Below, in pieces: positions 16,148-23,044 of a DNA stretch of 36,224 bases. Numbering within the stretch: position 1 is the stretch's first letter; each line of letters opens with the position of its first letter. Made by a program: the position numbers and the translations under genes. Below the pieces are notes generated by a model, which was given only the letters and a program-made list of their open reading frames with translations, did no database searches and had not been told where the DNA came from. The DNA is from Bacillota bacterium (GTDB lineage Bacteria > Bacillota_I > Bacilli_A > RF39 > UBA660). The stretch is taken from the NCBI GenBank assembly GCA_015059405.1, contig SVAL01000015.1, positions 1 through 36,224 on the forward strand, written 5' to 3'.

Positions 16148-16177
16148 ATTATATGTGTATTTAATACACTTTGTCAA
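16148..16177 (-). promoter_or_regulatory. Near-consensus promoter of the AAA+ operon
   Basis: On the minus strand TTGACA (16172-16177), an 18-bp spacer and TATAAT (16148-16153) form a consensus promoter. Its spacer contains a perfect palindrome. Confidence 0.8.
16155..16169. promoter_or_regulatory. Operator-like palindrome O2 between -35 and -10
   Basis: GTGTATTTAATACAC is a perfect 15-bp inverted repeat inside the promoter spacer. It shares GTGTA...TACAC with O1; the centres are 26 bp apart. Confidence 0.7.
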
Positions 16178-16214
16178 TAATCTTTTTTTCATTTATGAGT
16201 ATGCGCACACTCTT

Positions 16215-16245
16215 TTATGTTATTATCATTATGTTAATAACATAA
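16215..16245. repeat. 11-bp inverted repeat upstream of the AAA+ promoter
   Basis: TTATGTTATTA (16215-16225) and TAATAACATAA (16235-16245) are perfect inverted copies with a 9-nt loop. The right part also contains the 17-bp palindrome TTATGTTAATAACATAA (16229-16245). It could be a second type of operator or the end of a transcript. Confidence 0.5.
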
Positions 16246-16249
16246 ATCA

Positions 16250-16274
16250 AAAAAATAAATTGATAAAATCAATA
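16250..16274 (-). terminator. Possible terminator of the 16348-17769 gene
   Basis: The minus strand shows a TTGAT-TTT-ATCAA stem-loop (16260-16272) followed by a T-rich run. The stem is almost all A/T, and it lies 75 nt after the stop. Confidence 0.4.
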
Positions 16275-16347
16275 TATCTCTTGATAATATTATTATATTA
16301 ATAACAGTTATCAAAGTCAATATGTTTTTAACAATTTATTAAAAAGT

Positions 16348-17769
16348 CTATTTTTTCTTTAATTCTTTACTATCTACTGGATTAACATTACTTACATATG
16401 CATCTCTATCATAAAACTTACTATCATAAAAATATTCTATTACAGTATTACCATTTTTATCTTTAACATTATTCCAATATCTATCTGTTTTCTCTACTTG
16501 CCATCCTTCTGGTAAAACAACATTATAGAATAAATTATCATGCTCATCTATAATTTCAATACCCATTTCTTTATATAATTTTTCTAAGTATTCTTCAGAA
16601 TCATATTCCTTTAAAAATTCAACAGGTATTACACCACGATATCTAATTGGTAAAACAACTCTATATTTAACTGTATCCCATCTTGCTTCATCTTCAATTG
16701 CTTTAGAAGGATCTTCCCCTTCTCTTGAATATAACATAGCACCAAATAAAACACGTTTTGCTGTATCTAAAGCATCTTCTTGCATTTCTCTTTGTTTTCT
16801 ATCATATTCTTCCCTATTATCTCTCTTTTTCTTATATTCTTTATATTTATCTTTAAAAGAGAAAATATATTCACTACTATCTTTACTATAATTTTCTAAA
16901 AAGAATGATACTCTTTCATCATTTAAATCAATGTATCTAACAAGTTCACCATATTTTCTAATCATGAATTGCCAAATTTTTTCTTTAACACGTTCTCCAT
17001 CTATAGTATGACTAACCTCTGTTTCTAAAGCTTGTTCATTAAATCTTGCAAAATTATTAGGATTTTCACTAAGTAATCCAAGTAAAAACTTAGGTGTTAA
17101 AATTTCTTTAGGGATATAATCCATTACATTTTGTTTATCCCCTCTTAATTCCATACCATAATTATAATGACAACGACACATTTGTTTATATAATTCTATA
17201 TCTTTATAACTATCAGGAATTTGACTTAATGTTCCCCTAGTAAAAGATTGACATCCACTATACAATCTAGCAGCCAACTTCCAAACATCCTCACTTAAAG
17301 CTTCTGGTTTTCTTTTTAATACCGAATCAAACCAATGATATTCAGTCCACCCGGTAGACTCAATTACAGCTAATGAACACATTTCATCATCTATATATTC
17401 AACTGGCATTATTTCAAAACAATTTTTATCAAAACTAGTTGCATACTTATTTGTAACTAGTAAATCCTTAAAAAATTGTCTATCAAACTCCTCAATATGA
17501 TTTTTTATATAATCATATACCTCATCATTAGTAAAAGTTGCTAAATAAAATTCTCTAGTTCTAGAAGATTTAGGAACTTCATATAACTTGCAACGGCAAT
17601 AATCCATTAATGATGCACAAACACCTGGAGTTCTTTCAGCATATGGAATACTACTAATATCTCCTTCTATATGATAATGTGTAATACTACAGTCTTCTCC
17701 AGCTTCAAAAGTTCCATTTTCAATTTTTTCTACAATTTTTTCAAAATATTTATCTTTTATATTATACAT
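16348..17769 (-). CDS. Uncharacterised 473-residue protein with helical repeats and a phage-like C-terminal domain
   Basis: No function can be assigned. The middle (about 90-330) is mostly helical and contains recurring short units (MPVEYIDDEMCSLAVIESTG; IPKEILTPKFLLGLLSENP) that look like helical repeats. A charged Lys/Arg/Glu stretch follows (about 310-345). The C-terminus (VVLPEGWQVEKTD, then IEYFYDSKFYDRDAYVSNV) resembles a domain I recall from phage and bacterial proteins with an LPEGW motif. I chose the ATG at 17767-17769, behind GGGGGAATTGAT; earlier in-frame starts precede that site. It lies just upstream of the AAA+ operon but has its own promoter, and may belong to the same system. 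Confidence 0.6.
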   Translation of the reverse strand: MYNIKDKYFEKIVEKIENGTFEAGEDCSITHYHIEGDISSIPYAERTPGVCASLMDYCRCKLYEVPKSSRTREFYLATFTNDEVYDYIKNHIEEFDRQFFKDLLVTNKYATSFDKNCFEIMPVEYIDDEMCSLAVIESTGWTEYHWFDSVLKRKPEALSEDVWKLAARLYSGCQSFTRGTLSQIPDSYKDIELYKQMCRCHYNYGMELRGDKQNVMDYIPKEILTPKFLLGLLSENPNNFARFNEQALETEVSHTIDGERVKEKIWQFMIRKYGELVRYIDLNDERVSFFLENYSKDSSEYIFSFKDKYKEYKKKRDNREEYDRKQREMQEDALDTAKRVLFGAMLYSREGEDPSKAIEDEARWDTVKYRVVLPIRYRGVIPVEFLKEYDSEEYLEKLYKEMGIEIIDEHDNLFYNVVLPEGWQVEKTDRYWNNVKDKNGNTVIEYFYDSKFYDRDAYVSNVNPVDSKELKKK

Positions 17770-17790
17770 ATCAATTCCCCCGTACTTCAT

Positions 17791-17799
17791 ATAATAACA
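17791..17799 (-). promoter_or_regulatory. Extended -10 promoter of the 16348-17769 gene
   Basis: TGTTATTAT on the minus strand predicts a start near 17784 and a leader of about 15 nt. Confidence 0.45.
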
Positions 17800-17811
17800 T
17801 AAAATTAAAAA

Positions 17812-17844
17812 TAACAAAATAAAAAGAATATGTATCCATATTCT
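17812..17844 (-). terminator. Terminator after the 65-residue protein gene
   Basis: An 8-bp stem AGAATATG with CATATTCT (17825-17832 with 17837-17844), 4-nt loop, is followed by a T-rich run on the minus strand. It overlaps the stop codon. Confidence 0.8.
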
Positions 17845-18040
17845 ATTTTTTCCACGAACCTAATTTTTTCACTGGAACATCACTTCTAATATTTAACTTA
17901 GAAACCATCTCTTCCATTTCTTTTCTTTTTTCAGGATCTGATTTTACACTCATAAATTCTTCAACCTTATCCGGAGCAACCACAAATGCTCTATTACAAG
18001 GAACTGCCAAAACATCAAACTTTTGCTTTTCATCTTTCAT
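17843..18040 (-). CDS. Conserved-looking 65-residue protein, unknown function
   Basis: This small cytoplasmic protein (MKDEKQKFDVLAVPCNRAFV...) has the feature AVPCNRAFVVAPDKVEEF and a Lys/Glu-rich C-terminal half. It has no membrane segment. The ATG at 18038-18040 follows AGAGGTGATAGT; a longer in-frame start at 18073 lies in the upstream HD-domain gene and lacks a site. It starts 13 nt after the HD-domain gene and ends at a terminator, so it is the last gene of that operon. I cannot assign a role. Confidence 0.65.
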   Translation of the reverse strand: MKDEKQKFDVLAVPCNRAFVVAPDKVEEFMSVKSDPEKRKEMEEMVSKLNIRSDVPVKKLGSWKK

Positions 18041-18053
18041 ACTATCACCTCTA

Positions 18054-18662
18054 TTACTCAAAACAAATATCATACCTTAAATTTAATTTAGACGAAAACT
18101 CTTGAACTCTTTTTAATATTTTTTGATATTTTTCTGATTTAGACAACTCTTCATCAGAAAAAGGTCTTATACATCTACATTCTAATATAAATTTATTTTC
18201 ATTAATATCAAAATCAATATCTAAAATATTACTTTCAAAACAATCTGCTTTCACTTTTAATCTTTTATAAGAGAAATCCATCTTATCCGAAAACAATAAA
18301 ATATGTTCAAATAAAGATAAAGTTTCAACTTGTAATTTCTCATGATGTTTTTCTATCGCTAATAATATCTTATTTAACCAAATAGAATCTACTTTTGAAT
18401 TTAAATATTTAAATGCAAAATCCTTACTAAATATTTGATGATTTTCATCACTAAAAGCACGACCAACATCATGCAAGTAACCAGCAATTTTTAAATAATT
18501 CAATTCTTCATCACTTAAATTTAAAAGTTTACCTAACTTCTCTATATTATCAACAACATTTAAAGCATGAATCATACCATGATTGTAAACTTCATCTTTA
18601 GTTTCAATCTTTTCAAACATATCATTTAATATCCCATCATCTAACAAATCAATATATTTCAT
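18054..18662 (-). CDS. HD-domain phosphohydrolase
   Basis: The 202-residue protein has the metal-binding set of HD-domain hydrolases: His28 and His32 in HGMIHALNV, His64-Asp65 in GYLHDVGRAF, and ENHQIFSKDF with a further His. Such enzymes cleave phosphate esters of nucleotides, and some act on cyclic nucleotides or (p)ppGpp; the substrate cannot be told here. The C-terminal half (DIDFDINENKFILECRC) is strand-rich. It is followed by the 65-residue gene and preceded, 21 nt away, by the 18684-19028 gene, so it is part of a four-gene run on the same strand. Confidence 0.85.
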   Translation of the reverse strand: MKYIDLLDDGILNDMFEKIETKDEVYNHGMIHALNVVDNIEKLGKLLNLSDEELNYLKIAGYLHDVGRAFSDENHQIFSKDFAFKYLNSKVDSIWLNKILLAIEKHHEKLQVETLSLFEHILLFSDKMDFSYKRLKVKADCFESNILDIDFDINENKFILECRCIRPFSDEELSKSEKYQKILKRVQEFSSKLNLRYDICFE

Positions 18663-18683
18663 ACATTCACCACTTTCAAGAAC

Positions 18684-19028
18684 TTATTTAATTATTTCTC
18701 TTAATTCATTTTTAATTATCAAATCTTTAAAGTAAAAGAAGTTAGTGTCTTTCAAAATATATTTATCAAAATTGTTTTCTTCAACTATATTTAATAAATC
18801 ATTTAATTCAATAGAAAAAATCAATTCCTTTTGACATATATAATTAACCCCACGGCTACTTTTTAAAACCTCTTGATAATTATTACTTTTACTAGGATTG
18901 TCAAAAAATAGTAATCTTTGATTTGTTAATATAGAAGAAATGTTTTTTTCCACATTATCAATCTTTAATATTGAATCATCTGAAATAACAATTATCTCCT
19001 CATTTTCTCTTTTAACAAATTCGTACAT
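18684..19028 (-). CDS. Uncharacterised 114-residue protein, possibly PH-like
   Basis: I do not recognise a defined family. The pattern of strands with ILTNQRLLFFDN and a C-terminal helix resembles the short PH-like domains of some Firmicutes proteins, which is weak inference. No signal peptide or membrane segment is present. The ATG follows AAGGAGG. It starts 13 nt after the 19042-20034 gene and is followed closely by the HD-domain gene, so all four probably form one operon. Confidence 0.6.
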   Translation of the reverse strand: MYEFVKRENEEIIVISDDSILKIDNVEKNISSILTNQRLLFFDNPSKSNNYQEVLKSSRGVNYICQKELIFSIELNDLLNIVEENNFDKYILKDTNFFYFKDLIIKNELREIIK

Positions 19029-19041
19029 TTACAATACCTCC

Positions 19042-20034
19042 TTAATATAAAGTATCATTTATACTCAATATAAGTTTTTTAGCACCTTCATTACCAAAGT
19101 TTTTTGTAGTTGTTTTAACATCAGGATCCTCATCCCAATCATATACACCATCTATCTCATGACTTTCTTTAAATGTTAAAGAAGATAAATTTATATCCAA
19201 TGACTTTTTATACATACCAAAAGTATTATTCATTAACTCTTCATGTCCTTGTATTAATAAATCATAATTAGCTCTTGCTAAATAAACATTCGAAGAAGTA
19301 CTAATTCTTAAACCATTATCTTGATGATATAAAATAGCTATTCGTTTAGAAAAATCTTTATATAGACTAATTAATTTATCTTTAATAGATTCAACTCCTA
19401 TAATTTCTGATAAATCTATTTCAAACAAATATTTATTAATATCTTTACACTGTCTAGGCCATCTATGGTTTTCAATTAATTTATTTATATGTGTTTCCCA
19501 CACATTAGAAATAATTTCTGCTGATACATATTGACCTATAATTAAATCACTTTTATCAACATCAACATTTATATCTATTGTTCTTTTAGGTTGATTAGAT
19601 AAATACTCTTCAATTATCTTTCTAATCTTATATGTTTGACCTTTAAAATCATCATATTTCCCCATACCATTATCCATAAAATAAGTATTAATGACACTTC
19701 TATCAAAATCACTCAATTTATAATTAGCCTTAATTAAGTAATCATCATCATTTTCGCTATATATCATTTCCATATGTGGAACTACTTCTTTTTCTTCAGT
19801 TCTATAATTTATAGTTCTAGACCAATCTCTCTCTGATTTCCTTTCAAAAAATCTTCGAAACAATTCATCATTTTCATAAATCGCATCTTCAACCGGCATC
19901 TTTTCTTCAAAAAAATATAAAAAATTAATAAATTCAGATGTTAAAAAACTAGGTTCATAACCATTTTTAACTTTAAACATCATATATTCAACTATTAAAT
20001 CATCTACTGTTAATTTATGTTCTAAGTTTACCAT
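19042..20034 (-). CDS. Uncharacterised 330-residue protein
   Basis: I cannot assign this protein. It is cytoplasmic in appearance and acidic. The N-terminal part (about 1-80) is helical, and it is followed by a segment rich in Asp, Asn and Tyr. The C-terminal half contains NVWETHINKLIENHRWPRQCKDIN and SKRIAILYHQDNGLRIS, and it ends GAKKLILSINDTLY. It has a strong AGGAGGG site and an extended -10 only about 20 nt before the ATG. It is the first gene of a probable four-gene operon with the 114-residue, HD-domain and 65-residue genes. Confidence 0.6.
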   Translation of the reverse strand: MVNLEHKLTVDDLIVEYMMFKVKNGYEPSFLTSEFINFLYFFEEKMPVEDAIYENDELFRRFFERKSERDWSRTINYRTEEKEVVPHMEMIYSENDDDYLIKANYKLSDFDRSVINTYFMDNGMGKYDDFKGQTYKIRKIIEEYLSNQPKRTIDINVDVDKSDLIIGQYVSAEIISNVWETHINKLIENHRWPRQCKDINKYLFEIDLSEIIGVESIKDKLISLYKDFSKRIAILYHQDNGLRISTSSNVYLARANYDLLIQGHEELMNNTFGMYKKSLDINLSSLTFKESHEIDGVYDWDEDPDVKTTTKNFGNEGAKKLILSINDTLY

Positions 20035-20053
20035 AAAAACCCTCCTATAATTA

Positions 20054-20062
20054 ATTATAACA
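20054..20062 (-). promoter_or_regulatory. Extended -10 promoter of the 19042-20034 operon
   Basis: TGTTATAAT on the minus strand predicts a start near 20047, directly at the AGGAGG (20041-20046). The leader would be about 13 nt. Confidence 0.6.
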
Positions 20063-20089
20063 CAGGAGCATTTAATTTCTTATTTTTTA

Positions 20090-20116
20090 AAACAAAAAAG
20101 AGCTTTTAAGCTCTTT
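20090..20116 (-). terminator. Terminator of the TetR-associated membrane operon
   Basis: A perfect 9-bp stem AAAGAGCTT with AAGCTCTTT (20097-20105 with 20108-20116) is followed by a T run on the minus strand. Confidence 0.85.
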
Positions 20117-20125
20117 AAATATATT

Positions 20126-20788
20126 CTAACAATTTTTCTTATTTAATTTATTTATTCCAACTATCATATATAATCCCAATATAATAATTACTATTCCAAT
20201 ACCAATACCAGTTAATCCATTCATAAGATTTGAATTATAAACTTCTGTATCAGCATAAGTATCTAACAAAACAATTTGCGTAAGCATTATTGAAGTTAAA
20301 GCATTCGCAAAATTTGTTAATTTTACAGCTTTTAATATAGGAGTATGATCCCTTTTATATTTAATTATTCCATATATCGCAGAACCAATAGACCAAAACG
20401 CAACAAGTGCTACTAAATAAGTTAAATACTCATGTATTGTTGTATTAGTTCCTTTATAATAAATATAAACATTAACAAAGAAATACATAATACCTAAAAT
20501 AACTAATAAAACTCCATTATTAAGATAATTTTTATATCCTATACTTTGAATTTGTTTTTTATCTTTTATTAATCTTGTTTTTCTATAATCTCTTATCGAA
20601 AAAAATCTAGCGAATGATAAAATTATCATAAATATGGCATTAATAAAAAACCAAAGTGATGGTAAAGTTAATGCCAAAACAAACTTTATAGTTGCCATAA
20701 ATATATTACCTATTGTTGTAAAAATTAAGAAGAACATAATACGATCTTCTTTTTTTAATTTTTTAAATTGTTTTATTAATCTAAACAT
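20126..20788 (-). CDS. Polytopic membrane protein of the TetR-controlled operon
   Basis: The 220-residue protein has about six hydrophobic segments (near 18-40, 43-62, 90-108, 118-142, 150-172, 190-212) separated by short Lys/Arg-rich loops. It is an integral membrane protein with no motif I can link to a transporter family. Its ATG overlaps the stop of the preceding gene (TAATG), so the two are translationally coupled. It is the last gene before a terminator. Confidence 0.7.
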   Translation of the reverse strand: MFRLIKQFKKLKKEDRIMFFLIFTTIGNIFMATIKFVLALTLPSLWFFINAIFMIILSFARFFSIRDYRKTRLIKDKKQIQSIGYKNYLNNGVLLVILGIMYFFVNVYIYYKGTNTTIHEYLTYLVALVAFWSIGSAIYGIIKYKRDHTPILKAVKLTNFANALTSIMLTQIVLLDTYADTEVYNSNLMNGLTGIGIGIVIIILGLYMIVGINKLNKKNC

Positions 20789-21186
20789 TAGTTTTTATTA
20801 CTTTTTAAATATGAATAAATTGGATAATTTAATACACAAATTAATAGTCCTACAACACCAGTAATCATACCAATAATCATATCCATTTTTTCTGGACTAC
20901 CTACCATTATTTTACTCATACCAAATCCCATGATTAAGGCACCAACTATACCAATAACTAAAGTAAGTACTAAACCCCAATCTGTTTTCTTATTACTAAC
21001 TTTTTTAGGATGTTCTTTTCGATAAATAGGAATAATACATAGTAAAACTATAAATCCTATAATTGATACCACAACACCTGCTGTAAATAAATTCCACTCA
21101 GGTATTAAACACATACACATACCGATTGCAAAAACTAATCCTCCAATTGTTCCTAATATTATTTCTAATAAAGTTTCCTTTTTCAT
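20788..21186 (-). CDS. Four-segment membrane protein of the TetR-controlled operon
   Basis: The 132-residue protein has four predicted membrane segments in two similar halves: LEIILGTIGGLVFAIGM, AGVVVSIIGFIVLLCIIPIY, then WGLVLTLVIGIVGALIMGFG and MIIGMITGVVGLLICVL. The two halves look like an internal duplication. The ATG at 21184-21186 follows GGAGGAAAAT; an in-frame ATG four codons up lies before that site. It is 12 nt downstream of the 87-residue gene. Function unknown; the context suggests a membrane response under a TetR-family repressor. Confidence 0.7.
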   Translation of the reverse strand: MKKETLLEIILGTIGGLVFAIGMCMCLIPEWNLFTAGVVVSIIGFIVLLCIIPIYRKEHPKKVSNKKTDWGLVLTLVIGIVGALIMGFGMSKIMVGSPEKMDMIIGMITGVVGLLICVLNYPIYSYLKSNKN

Positions 21187-21198
21187 ATTTTCCTCCAA

Positions 21199-21462
21199 CT
21201 ATTTAACATATTTATCATTAATTTCTTTAGATATTTTTAATGAATCTTCTGCTGTTGTTTTGTTTTTTTCTGCTATTTCTTGTTGTTCTTTATTCACTCT
21301 TTCTTTAGCTTCTTCAGTAGTTTCTCCATCTTTCTTTAAGAAAGTATCAACAAATTTATCTTCAATTTTTTTATATTCACCCACAACAGTGTCTTCAACT
21401 TTCTTGTAACCACCTACTACTGCTTTTTCAATTTTCTTATTAGCATCTACTATTTTTGACAT
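21199..21462 (-). CDS. Small repeat-containing protein, first gene of the TetR-controlled operon
   Basis: The 87-residue protein contains a repeated 12-residue unit (AVVGGYKKVEDT, then VVGEYKKIEDKF). A charged segment rich in Glu, Lys and Thr follows, predicted helical. I have seen this type of protein next to TetR regulators in other Firmicutes, but its function is not known to me. It could be an amphipathic helix protein that associates with membranes, which is inference. The ATG follows GAGGTG. A palindrome (21487-21500) lies in its leader, and the TetR gene is divergent. Confidence 0.7.
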   Translation of the reverse strand: MSKIVDANKKIEKAVVGGYKKVEDTVVGEYKKIEDKFVDTFLKKDGETTEEAKERVNKEQQEIAEKNKTTAEDSLKISKEINDKYVK

Positions 21463-21486
21463 ATCAACACCTCACTCTTCAAAAAG

Positions 21487-21500
21487 ACAACACTTGTTGT
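21487..21500. promoter_or_regulatory. TetR operator-like palindrome 1
   Basis: ACAACA-CT-TGTTGT is a perfect inverted repeat. It covers the -35 (TTGTTG, 21494-21499) of the plus-strand tetR promoter and lies just downstream of the predicted start of the minus-strand operon, so one bound repressor could close both. Confidence 0.65.
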
Positions 21501-21522
21501 TTTTTTACATTTATATTATAAT
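21494..21522 (+). promoter_or_regulatory. Divergent promoters sharing a TATAAT core
   Basis: TTGTTG, 17 bp and TATAAT (21517-21522) form the tetR promoter on the plus strand. ATTATA at 21515-21520 is a -10 for the opposite strand, so the two promoters overlap. Confidence 0.55.
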
Positions 21523-21552
21523 ATTTTAAGAAATTAAAAAACAATCAACAAT

Positions 21553-21570
21553 TTCCAACATTTGTTGGAA
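21553..21570. promoter_or_regulatory. TetR operator-like palindrome 2
   Basis: TTCCAACA-TT-TGTTGGAA is a perfect 8-2-8 inverted repeat in the tetR leader. It shares the core CAACA-NT-TGTTG with palindrome 1, 68 bp away. Confidence 0.65.
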
Positions 21571-21588
21571 TAATAAATGGAGGTAAAT

Positions 21589-22110
21589 ATGAATACACCT
21601 AACAATAAAAAAAGAAAAAAGTCTCAAGAACAAATAGAAAAAGTATTTTTACAATTAATACAAAAGAAAAATATTGATGAAATTTCAGTATCAACAATTT
21701 GTGAAATAGCTAATTTAAATCGTTCTACTTTTTATGCTAATTATATCGATATATATGATCTTGCTGAAAAAATTAAAAAAAATATGGAAATAGAATTTGC
21801 ACAATTTCAACTATCAAATAATGCTAAACAAGATTCCAATGGATATTTAAATATGTTTAGATATATAAAAGATAACCAAATCTTCTTTAAAACATATTTC
21901 AAATTAGAAGAAATATCAAACGAAATACCAACACAATATCGCATTGATTTAGCAGAAAAATACTATAACAACAAATTTATAGACTATCACATAGAATTCT
22001 TTAGAGCCGGACTAAATGCAATTATAAAAAAATGGTTAAATAATAACTGTAAAGAAACTCCTGAAGAAATAAATGAAATAATAGAAAGTGAATACAAAAA
22101 TAAGAATTGA
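21589..22110 (+). CDS. TetR/AcrR family transcriptional regulator
   Basis: The 173-residue protein has an N-terminal TetR helix-turn-helix: EQIEKVFLQLIQKKNIDEIS, then VSTICEIANLNRSTFYANYIDIYDL (in parts, about 15-60). The C-terminal ligand-binding part is helical and divergent. I use the ATG at 21589-21591 behind GGAGG; an ATG at 21577 lies immediately before that site. It is divergent from the small/membrane protein operon, with two matching palindromes between them. By the usual TetR layout it represses that operon and itself; the inducer is unknown. The gene stops at TGA, followed at once by a strong terminator. Confidence 0.9.
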   Translation: MNTPNNKKRKKSQEQIEKVFLQLIQKKNIDEISVSTICEIANLNRSTFYANYIDIYDLAEKIKKNMEIEFAQFQLSNNAKQDSNGYLNMFRYIKDNQIFFKTYFKLEEISNEIPTQYRIDLAEKYYNNKFIDYHIEFFRAGLNAIIKKWLNNNCKETPEEINEIIESEYKNKN

Positions 22111-22138
22111 TTAAACATCAATTCTTATTTTATTTTAT
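22099..22138 (+). terminator. Terminator of the TetR gene
   Basis: A 13-bp stem AATAAGAATTGAT with ATCAATTCTTATT (22099-22111 with 22117-22129) is followed by a T-rich run. It overlaps the stop codon. Confidence 0.85.
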
Positions 22139-22166
22139 AAAAAACGAACTACTTTAAATAGTTCGT
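22136..22166 (-). terminator. Terminator of the tmRNA gene
   Basis: An 8-bp stem ACGAACTA with TAGTTCGT (22144-22151 with 22159-22166) is followed by a T run on the minus strand, 12 nt after the tmRNA CCA. Confidence 0.85.
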
Positions 22167-22178
22167 GTTATTATCCTA

Positions 22179-22560
22179 TGGTGGAGCCGGGGAGAATCGA
22201 ACTCCCGTCCGAAATCAATGACTCATAAGCCTCTACAAGTTTAGTTAACTAGTAAATTTCACTATATGGAAAATTAGTTAACGAATTACCACATAGCAAG
22301 TTTAGTAATGTTCATCATTATCCCTAAACAAAACAATGATATATCTCGCTAAAATGAACCCTTATTAACTTTCACGAGAAAAAGTTAAAAGAGCGTACGC
22401 CATTTATTCTAAATTAGGCAAAAGCAACAGCTTGGTTTCCACCAAACACGTTAGCTAGTACATTTTTTACTTTATTTGCATTTATTTTTTTTCGCATTTA
22501 TAGATTGCCATCTACTTGCCACTCATGTCCAAATAATCCCGTCGAAACCTAGTCGGCCCC
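22179..22560 (-). ncRNA. ssrA: tmRNA (SsrA)
   Basis: About 382 nt. The tRNA-like ends pair: GGGGCCG at the 5' end with CGGCTCC at the 3' end, followed by A and an encoded CCA. The T-arm part (GGGGAGTTCGATTCTCCCC) and the conserved 5' block GGTTTCGACGGGATT are present. The tag frame runs from GCA at 22477-22479 to TAA at 22414-22416: 21 codons starting ANKVKN and ending GNQAVAFA. tmRNA rescues ribosomes stalled on broken mRNA and marks the product for degradation. Its partner SmpB is encoded directly upstream. The AFA end differs from the ALAA/AVAA of most Firmicutes and resembles Mollicutes tags. Confidence 0.97.
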
Positions 22561-22570
22561 GCGTAGAAGT

Positions 22571-22599
22571 ATTATATCATAAAGACATAAATACTTCAA
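22571..22599 (-). promoter_or_regulatory. Promoter of ssrA
   Basis: TTGAAG (22594-22599), 17 bp and TATAAT (22571-22576) with TG one base upstream of the -10, on the minus strand, 10 nt before the mature 5' end. The tmRNA can thus be made apart from smpB. Confidence 0.7.
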
Positions 22600-22603
22600 T
22601 TAT

Positions 22604-23044
22604 CTAATATCTATTCTTAGATTGCTTTTCTATTTGTCTTTTTATATCTCGTTCTTTTATAGTTTCTCGTTTATCATAGTTTTTCTTACCCTTACACAAA
22701 CCTAAAAGAACTTTTGCTTTATTATTTTTAAAATATACTTTTAAAGGAACTAAAGTATATCCTTCTAACCTAATCTTATCGTGTAACTTTAATATCTCTC
22801 TTTTATGCATTAATAACTTTCTAGTACGTACTTCATCATGATTAAATATATTACCTTCTTTATAAATACCAATAAACATATTAAGTATAAATAATTCATT
22901 ATTACGTATAATTGCATAACTATCTCCAATATTACAAGAACCATTTCTAATAGATTTAATCTCAGTTCCAGTTAAAACAAGACCACATTCATATTCTTCT
23001 TCTATAAAATAATCATGTCTTGCTTTTCTATTTAATATTTCCAT
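22604..23044 (-). CDS. smpB: SsrA-binding protein SmpB
   Basis: The 146-residue protein is SmpB, which binds the tRNA-like end of tmRNA and delivers it to stalled ribosomes. Diagnostic parts are NRKARHDYFIEEEYECGLVL, TGTEIKSIRNG, NIGDSYAIIRNNELF, and the basic C-terminal KGKKNYDKRETIKERD. The length is close to the normal 150-160. I use the ATG at 23042-23044 behind GAAGGTGATAAGG; an upstream in-frame start lies well inside the preceding gene. The gene overlaps the CapA-like gene by 17 nt and is followed by ssrA, as in Bacillus. Confidence 0.97.
   Translation of the reverse strand: MEILNRKARHDYFIEEEYECGLVLTGTEIKSIRNGSCNIGDSYAIIRNNELFILNMFIGIYKEGNIFNHDEVRTRKLLMHKREILKLHDKIRLEGYTLVPLKVYFKNNKAKVLLGLCKGKKNYDKRETIKERDIKRQIEKQSKNRY

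Noticed and set aside
16215-16230. TGTTATTAT on the plus strand as a promoter
   Set aside because: No plus-strand gene follows; the bases are better explained as part of an inverted repeat.
13458-22110. Integrated prophage or mobile element
   Set aside because: No integrase, transposase, terminase, capsid gene, flanking direct repeat or tRNA-end duplication is visible.
22099-22138. TGA read as Trp (Mycoplasma code)
   Set aside because: The tetR gene ends at TGA inside a strong terminator, and tryptophan is encoded by TGG throughout; a reassigned code is not supported.
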